This document shows positions 59,459 to 64,000 of a stretch of 64,000 nucleotides of DNA, one piece after another (the first letter of the stretch is position 1; each line of letters opens with the position of its first letter). The stretch is taken from NCBI GenBank assembly GCA_027214345.1, contig JAPWHR010000008.1:62001-126000 (forward strand), written 5' to 3'. A program made the position numbers and the translations under genes. Origin of the DNA: Comamonadaceae bacterium G21597-S1. GTDB lineage: Bacteria; Pseudomonadota; Gammaproteobacteria; Burkholderiales; Burkholderiaceae_C. Below the pieces are notes generated by a model. It did no database searches, was not told the DNA's origin, and saw only the letters and a list, made by a program, of their open reading frames with translations.

Positions 59459-60261
59459 GTCTTCAGGCGACACACCCCTTGCCGCCCGGCACCCGCTGGT
59501 GGCTGCCGTTGCTGGTGCTGGCCGTGCTGCTGGTGTTCTGGGAGGCCGCAGTGCGGCTGGCCGCGGCCCAGGGGCTGGTGCCGCTGCCCTCGGGCGTCGT
59601 GCGCAGCGCTGTCACGCTCAGCAGCAATGGCGTGATCTTCGAGGCCATGTCGGGCAGCCTGACGCGGGTGCTCATCGGCTTTGTGGTCGGTGCCCTGATC
59701 GGCATTCCGCTGGGCCTGCTGATCGGCGTCGTGCCCGCCATGGACCGTGCCTTGCGGCCGGTGCTCGACGCCTTGCGTTCGATCGCCCCGATCGCCTGGA
59801 TCCCGATGGCCATTCTGTGGCTGGGCGTGCGCGGCGACGCAGCCTTGTTCGTCGTGGCCTATGCCGCGGTGTTTCCGTTCATCGTCAACACGGCCCAGGC
59901 CGCTCGGCTGATCGACCGCCGGTTGCTGTCGGCAGCGCGCGCGCTAGGCGCCGGCCCTTGGGTGATGCTGCGATCGGTGCTGTTGCCGGGATCGATGCCG
60001 ACGATCTTCACCGGCGCGCGGATCGCGCTGGCGTTCGCCTGGGCCTCCATCGTGGCCGCCGAACTGGCCATCGGCATCAAGATCCAGGGCCAGGGCCGCA
60101 GCGTGGCCGGCATCGGCCAGTTGATGGTCGAGACCCTGTACGTGCAGCGCGATGTCGACGCGCTGGTGTTCTACATGCTGGCCATCGGGCTGGTCAGCCT
60201 GCTCATCGACTCCGGCCTGCGCTGGTTGCAGCGTCGGCTGTTGCCGTGGAGCCCGCATTGA
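59455..60261 (+). CDS. ABC transporter permease, NitT/TauT (SsuC-like) family
   Basis: A 268-residue partner permease with SIAPIAWIPMAILWLGVRGDAALFVV and EAA loop SAARALGAGPWVMLRSVLLPGSMPTIFTG. The ATG overlaps the stop of the first permease by 4 bp. Two different permeases suggest a heterodimeric channel. Confidence 0.88.
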   Translation: MSLQATHPLPPGTRWWLPLLVLAVLLVFWEAAVRLAAAQGLVPLPSGVVRSAVTLSSNGVIFEAMSGSLTRVLIGFVVGALIGIPLGLLIGVVPAMDRALRPVLDALRSIAPIAWIPMAILWLGVRGDAALFVVAYAAVFPFIVNTAQAARLIDRRLLSAARALGAGPWVMLRSVLLPGSMPTIFTGARIALAFAWASIVAAELAIGIKIQGQGRSVAGIGQLMVETLYVQRDVDALVFYMLAIGLVSLLIDSGLRWLQRRLLPWSPH

Positions 60262-60281
60262 ATTCGCCGAAGGACTCGCTC

Positions 60282-61088
60282 ATGAAAACACTGGTTGAAC
60301 TGCAAGGTGTCGGCAAAACCTACGTGTCGGCGCGTGACGGCCAGCGCGTGCAGGCGCTCGACGGCATCGACTTCGCGCTGCGCCGCGGCGAATTCCTCAC
60401 GGTCGTTGGCCCCTCCGGTTGCGGCAAGTCGACGCTGTTGTCGCTGATCGCCGGCTTCAACGCGCCGTCGCAAGGATCGATCCTGTTCGACGGCAAGCCG
60501 GTCACCGGCCCGGGACCCGAACGTGGCGTGATGTTCCAGGACTACGCGCTGTTTCCATGGCGCACCGTGCTGGGCAACGTGGAGTTCGGCCCCTTCGCGC
60601 GCGGCGTGGCGGCGTCGGAACGCCGCAACAAGGCGCAGCGGTTGATCGAGGTGGTCGGCCTGACCGGTTTCGAGACGCGTTTTCCACATGAACTCTCGGG
60701 CGGCATGCGCCAGCGTTGTGCACTGGCACGCATGCTGGCCAACGACCCGACCATGTGGCTCATGGACGAACCGCTGGCCGCGGTCGACCTGCAGACCCGC
60801 ATCATCCTGCAGGACGAGTTGCTGCGCCTGTGGGGAGACGCCGACACCGGTCGCGAACGACCGACCGTGATGTTCGTGACACACGGCATCGACGAGGCCG
60901 TGTTGCTGGCCGACCGGGTGCTGGTGCTGGGGCGGCGCCCCGGCCGCATCAAGGCCGTGGTCGACGTGGATCTGCCCCGGCCGCGAGATCGCCAGCGCAG
61001 CAGCCTGGAGATGGCACGGCTGACCGACCACATCTGGAGCCTGATCCGCGACGAAGCGGCACAGGCCATCACCGAAGAAACCCATTGA
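60282..61088 (+). CDS. ABC transporter ATP-binding protein, NitT/TauT (SsuB-like) family
   Basis: A 268-residue ATPase. Walker A GPSGCGKSTL, Q-loop MFQDYALFPWRTVLGNVEFG, signature LSGGMRQRCALARML and Walker B WLMDEPLAAVD are intact; H-loop FVTHGIDEAV. AAGGA precedes the ATG. Confidence 0.92.
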   Translation: MKTLVELQGVGKTYVSARDGQRVQALDGIDFALRRGEFLTVVGPSGCGKSTLLSLIAGFNAPSQGSILFDGKPVTGPGPERGVMFQDYALFPWRTVLGNVEFGPFARGVAASERRNKAQRLIEVVGLTGFETRFPHELSGGMRQRCALARMLANDPTMWLMDEPLAAVDLQTRIILQDELLRLWGDADTGRERPTVMFVTHGIDEAVLLADRVLVLGRRPGRIKAVVDVDLPRPRDRQRSSLEMARLTDHIWSLIRDEAAQAITEETH

Positions 61089-61129
61089 TCCCGAGCCCAG
61101 CCTTTCCCACCAACCGCAGGAGACACACC

Positions 61130-62335
61130 ATGACCTCTATCCATCGCCGCAACCTGATCGGCGGCGCCGCACTGATCGCCGCATTGCCGATGTTTCGCGC
61201 CAGCCCGGCGCTGGCCCAGGCCGCCAGGCTGAGTTTCGGTGTCGGCCTGGCGCAGGAACCCGGCGCCCTGGTCATGAAGATGCAACAGGACAAGCTGATC
61301 GAGCAGGCGATGAAGGAACTCGGCGCCGGCGCGATGGAGACCGAATACCTGTCGTTCCCGGTGCTGCTGCGCATGCTGCAGGGCATCGCCGCCGGCCAGT
61401 TGCAGTTCGGTACGCTGGGCTCCACGCCGTGCATCCGCTCGTTGACCGGGCCCGACCCGGTGGTGCCGATCGCCATCGTCGGCGGTGGCAACCTGTTTCC
61501 GCTGCAGGTTCCGCCGAACTCGCCGATCCACAACCTGGACGACCTCAAGGGCAAGAACGTGCTGACCATCGTCGGCTCCGACCTGCACCTGGTGCTGGTG
61601 CGCATGCTCAAGGCCCATATGGGTGTCGATGACCCGAAGGACGTCGGCATCACCGTACGCAACATCAATGCGCTGACCGAACTCGGCCGCGCCCAGCCCG
61701 GTATCGATGCCTGCCTGAGCCTGAGTCCGACCTCGGTGATGGCGGAAAGGGCGGGCGACCTGGTCACCGTGCTGCGCAACGACGGCAAGACCGGCCCGGC
61801 CTACAAAGGTCCGGAGGGCAATGGCGCCGGCAAGACCATCGCCAGTTTCGCCAAGACGCCGTTTGCGCCCGAGGCGTATTACCCGCACCGGATCTGGATC
61901 GTCGCGCGACGCGACTTCCTGGCTTCCAATCCGAAGGCGGTGACAGCATTGCTGGTGGCCAATCACCGCGCGGTTGCCGCGTTGTCCAAGGCCGGCACGC
62001 CGGAAATCATCAAGTACGGTGCACCGAACTGGGCCGGCACCAAGGAGGCGCAGAGCGACTGGATCGACCAGGTTTTGTGGAACCGGCGCGGCTGGTCATG
62101 GATCACCGAGGGTGATGCGCGTACGCTGGTGGGACTGTCCACCACCAAGGCCATCTTCCAGCAGGCGCTGGACGCGGAGGCTGCGAAGAAGATCTTTGCG
62201 CTCGGCGCCGACGTGTCACGTGCCGCGTATGAAGTCGTGGGCAAGTTTCCCGAACGCGCGGTGTTCGACGACGGCCGCAGCGACGTGCGCGGCCGGCCGG
62301 TATGGGAGGCCGCGTCGTGGAACCTGAAGGTGTGA
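61130..62335 (+). CDS. ABC transporter substrate-binding protein (NMT1/TauA-like), possible Tat export
   Basis: A 401-residue periplasmic binding protein. The signal peptide begins MTSIHRRNLIGGAALIAAL, where the RR pair before a mild hydrophobic stretch suggests Tat export, and ends near ALAQA. Family marks: GVGLAQEPGALVMKM, LGSTPCIRSLTG, GKNVLTIVGSDLHLVLV, and a C-terminal lobe. AGGAG upstream. Ligand likely an acidic organic compound processed by the surrounding enzymes. Confidence 0.85.
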   Translation: MTSIHRRNLIGGAALIAALPMFRASPALAQAARLSFGVGLAQEPGALVMKMQQDKLIEQAMKELGAGAMETEYLSFPVLLRMLQGIAAGQLQFGTLGSTPCIRSLTGPDPVVPIAIVGGGNLFPLQVPPNSPIHNLDDLKGKNVLTIVGSDLHLVLVRMLKAHMGVDDPKDVGITVRNINALTELGRAQPGIDACLSLSPTSVMAERAGDLVTVLRNDGKTGPAYKGPEGNGAGKTIASFAKTPFAPEAYYPHRIWIVARRDFLASNPKAVTALLVANHRAVAALSKAGTPEIIKYGAPNWAGTKEAQSDWIDQVLWNRRGWSWITEGDARTLVGLSTTKAIFQQALDAEAAKKIFALGADVSRAAYEVVGKFPERAVFDDGRSDVRGRPVWEAASWNLKV

Positions 62336-63144
62336 TCTCGCCCATCGGCGTCAATGCGCTGGCGCAGCGGTTCACGATGCGGGGCCGCCGTGCGCTGGTC
62401 ACCGGCGCCAGCTTGTCGATCGGCCGCGCCATCACGCTGGCGTTTGCCGATGCCGGGGCGGAGCTGGCGTTGCAATATGCCGGCTCGGCCGACGCCGGGC
62501 TGCAGCATGCCGACGCGGCAGCGGCGCTGTCGCGCGAGCTGCAACAGCGCTCGGTGGTGCACCACCTGATCGAGGCCGACTTCAGCCAGCGCGGCGCGGG
62601 AACCCGAACCGTGGTCGAGGCCCAACGGTGCATGGGTGGAGTCGACGTGCTGGTGGTGTGCGCCTCGGTGCAGCAACGTGAGGCGTTCACGGACATCGGC
62701 AGCGCATCCATGCAGCGCCAGATCCGTATCAACTTCGAAGCCAGCGTCGAATTGCTGCAGGCGGTAGTGCCGGGTATGCGCGAGCGCGGCTGGGGCCGTA
62801 TCCTGACCATCGGCAGCATCAACCAGACCCGCCCAGATCCGGAACTGGCAATCTATGCGGCGCTCAAGAGCGCACAACACAACCTGGCGCTGAATCTGGC
62901 GCGGCAACTGGCGCCGTTCGGTGTCACCGTCAACAACCTGTCGCCCGGCCTGGTGGCCACCGCGCGCAACCAGTGGCGCCGCGTCGACGAACAGCAATGG
63001 CAATCCATCGTGCACGATGCCAACCCGATGCACCGGGCCGGTACCCCCGAGGAGATGGCCGGTGCGGCGCTGCTGCTGTGCTCGGATGCAGGCAGTTTCA
63101 TCACGGGAAACGACTTGCAGGCCACCGGAGGCGCCCAACTCTGA
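62332..63144 (+). CDS. SDR family oxidoreductase of the catabolic operon
   Basis: A 270-residue SDR: TGASLSIGRAI is the cofactor motif, TIGSINQT the catalytic Ser and IYAALKSAQHN the Tyr/Lys pair. I chose the GTG that overlaps the upstream stop (GTGA) with AAGG 5 bp before it, rather than an ATG 30 bp earlier lacking a ribosome site. It may oxidise the hydroxyl of the imported acid. Confidence 0.85.
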   Translation: MISPIGVNALAQRFTMRGRRALVTGASLSIGRAITLAFADAGAELALQYAGSADAGLQHADAAAALSRELQQRSVVHHLIEADFSQRGAGTRTVVEAQRCMGGVDVLVVCASVQQREAFTDIGSASMQRQIRINFEASVELLQAVVPGMRERGWGRILTIGSINQTRPDPELAIYAALKSAQHNLALNLARQLAPFGVTVNNLSPGLVATARNQWRRVDEQQWQSIVHDANPMHRAGTPEEMAGAALLLCSDAGSFITGNDLQATGGAQL

Positions 63145-63211
63145 CGCCCGGGCCTGCCCGGGGCCGTCCCGCTCCTAGAATGGCCGCTTCCTTGACCCAA
63201 GCGGAGTAGCC

Positions 63212-63898
63212 ATGTGGAAAGACGATGACGAATTGTTCGCGCTGATGAAATTGCGCCTGTTTCCCGCCGTGGTCGGCGACATCCTGGACACGATGGGCCT
63301 GCTGCACCAGTTCCTGAGTCCGGGCATCCGCGCCTTGCGCAGCGACATGGTGGTGTGCGGCCGCGCGATGCCGGTGCTCGAAACCAACTGTTTCGCCGCC
63401 AGCGAACCCGAGGGCAAGCTCGAACTGAGCCGCAAGCCCTTCGGCCTGCTGTTCGAGGCACTGGACGACCTGAAGCAACACGAGGTCTATGTCGCCACCG
63501 GCTGCGCGCCGCAGTTCGCGCTCTGGGGTGGCTTGATGACGACACGTGCCCAGCATCTGAAGGCCGCCGGAGCCGTGCTCGACGGATATTCGCGCGACAC
63601 GCCCGAAGTCCTCGAGGCCGGGTTCCCGGTGTTCTCGTATGGCGGCTACGCACAGGACCAGGGCGCGCGCGGCAAGGTCGTCGACTACCGGGTCGCTGTC
63701 GAGATCAACGGCGTACGCGTCGAACCGGGCGACATCGTGTTCGGCGACCTCGACGGTGTGCTGGTGATTCCGCGTGCCGCGGAGCACGAAGCCATCAGCA
63801 AGGCGCTGGAGAAGGCCAGCACCGAAAACAAGGTACGCGACGCGATCCGCGCCGGCATGGGCACGGTCGAGGCTTTCAACACCTTCGGTGTGATGTAA
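63212..63898 (+). CDS. RraA family protein (4-hydroxy-4-methyl-2-oxoglutarate aldolase-like)
   Basis: A 228-residue RraA-fold protein. AVVGDILDTMGLLHQFL opens the domain. The aldolase motif G-x-x-x-x-R-D is not clean: ALWGGLMTTRAQHLKAAGAVLDGYSRDTPEV has the GG..TTRA segment with Arg and later Asp/Arg residues. GDIVFGDLDGVLVIPR is strongly conserved. Catabolic homologues act on oxoacid aldols; the operon suggests a cleavage step at the end of the route. Confidence 0.8.
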   Translation: MWKDDDELFALMKLRLFPAVVGDILDTMGLLHQFLSPGIRALRSDMVVCGRAMPVLETNCFAASEPEGKLELSRKPFGLLFEALDDLKQHEVYVATGCAPQFALWGGLMTTRAQHLKAAGAVLDGYSRDTPEVLEAGFPVFSYGGYAQDQGARGKVVDYRVAVEINGVRVEPGDIVFGDLDGVLVIPRAAEHEAISKALEKASTENKVRDAIRAGMGTVEAFNTFGVM

Positions 63899-63931
63899 GC
63901 TGCGCGCTTTCCGATACAAGCCACCTGATCC

Positions 63932-63960
63932 GACCGGCTGCCGGCCACGGCATGCCGGTC
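63932..63960. terminator. Hairpin after the RraA-like gene
   Basis: GACCGGC (63932-63938) and GCCGGTC (63954-63960) are perfect 7-bp arms with a 15-base loop, 34 bp after the stop. No T-run. Confidence 0.3.
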
Positions 63961-63982
63961 CGGTCCACATCCAGATTCCGTC

Positions 63983-64000
63983 ATGACCCGTTTTTGCGTG
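63983..64000 (+). CDS. Possible start of a further gene, cut by the window edge
   Basis: An ATG at 63983 opens a frame (MTRFCV) that continues off the window. Six codons cannot prove a gene; a following operon gene would be expected here. Confidence 0.2.

Overview
This 64 kb GC-rich window looks like the chromosome of a betaproteobacterium, most likely of the order Burkholderiales. The evidence is the high GC in third positions, the block ygfZ / mltG-tmk-holB-pilZ-tatD-ankyrin, an intracellular PHB depolymerase, a large acyl-CoA oxidation operon and a methylmalonyl-CoA operon. I found no rRNA, tRNA, IS transposase or CRISPR array. Genus cannot be fixed from the sequence alone.

Layout. 1-16.9 kb (+): a livHMGF branched-chain amino-acid-type ABC transporter, then fatty acid / acyl-CoA genes (FadB-type multifunctional enzyme, M20 peptidase, thiolase, DmdC-like acyl-CoA dehydrogenase, SDR, quinone-oxidoreductase-like reductase, AidB, GST-like protein, ElaA-like GNAT, second SDR). 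17-21.9 kb (-): a 7TM GGDEF/EAL c-di-GMP protein, a FeeM-like N-acyltransferase and a secreted DUF1223 protein. 22-27.5 kb (+): tex, an HDOD protein, a patatin-like lipase and trhO. 27.6-35.4 kb: an iron alcohol dehydrogenase (-), a thioesterase-GNAT fusion (+), ygfZ (-), then the mltG-tmk-holB-pilZ-tatD-ankyrin run (+).

35.43-36.98 kb is the most unusual part. A 1.5 kb element is bounded by 17-bp direct repeats. The right copy lies in a dif site that shares 16 contiguous bases with E. coli dif. The left copy has a degenerate XerD arm. The element encodes a protein resembling the VC1465/XafT Xer-activation factor, a ribbon-helix-helix protein and two small ORFs. I read it as a minimal Xer-exploiting integrative element (IMEX, TLC-phage-like satellite) sitting in the host dif, which would also place the replication terminus here.

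37-40.2 kb: an FHA-linked class III nucleotide cyclase (-), then PHB depolymerase and an orphan RnfB-like ferredoxin (+). 40.2-45.0 kb (-): a translationally coupled 2-oxoacid:ferredoxin oxidoreductase (GltD-like FAD/Fe-S subunit, korA, korB). 45.2-53.4 kb (-): a propionyl-CoA to succinyl-CoA operon (mutase, MeaB GTPase, a kinase-like protein, pccB, pccA, an epimerase-like VOC protein), divergent from a GntR/FCD regulator with an AT palindrome between them. 54.2-56.2 kb (-): dusA and an EamA exporter. 56.6-63.9 kb (+): a catabolic operon (enolase-superfamily enzyme, SMP-30 lactonase, NitT/TauT-type ABC importer, SDR, RraA-like protein) of unknown substrate.

Much of the window serves acyl-CoA and organic-acid carbon flow. 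Branched-chain and odd-chain substrates would enter through the Liv and beta-oxidation genes, and propionyl-CoA would be carried to succinyl-CoA. PHB can be mobilised by the depolymerase, and the Kor complex links 2-oxoacids to ferredoxin.
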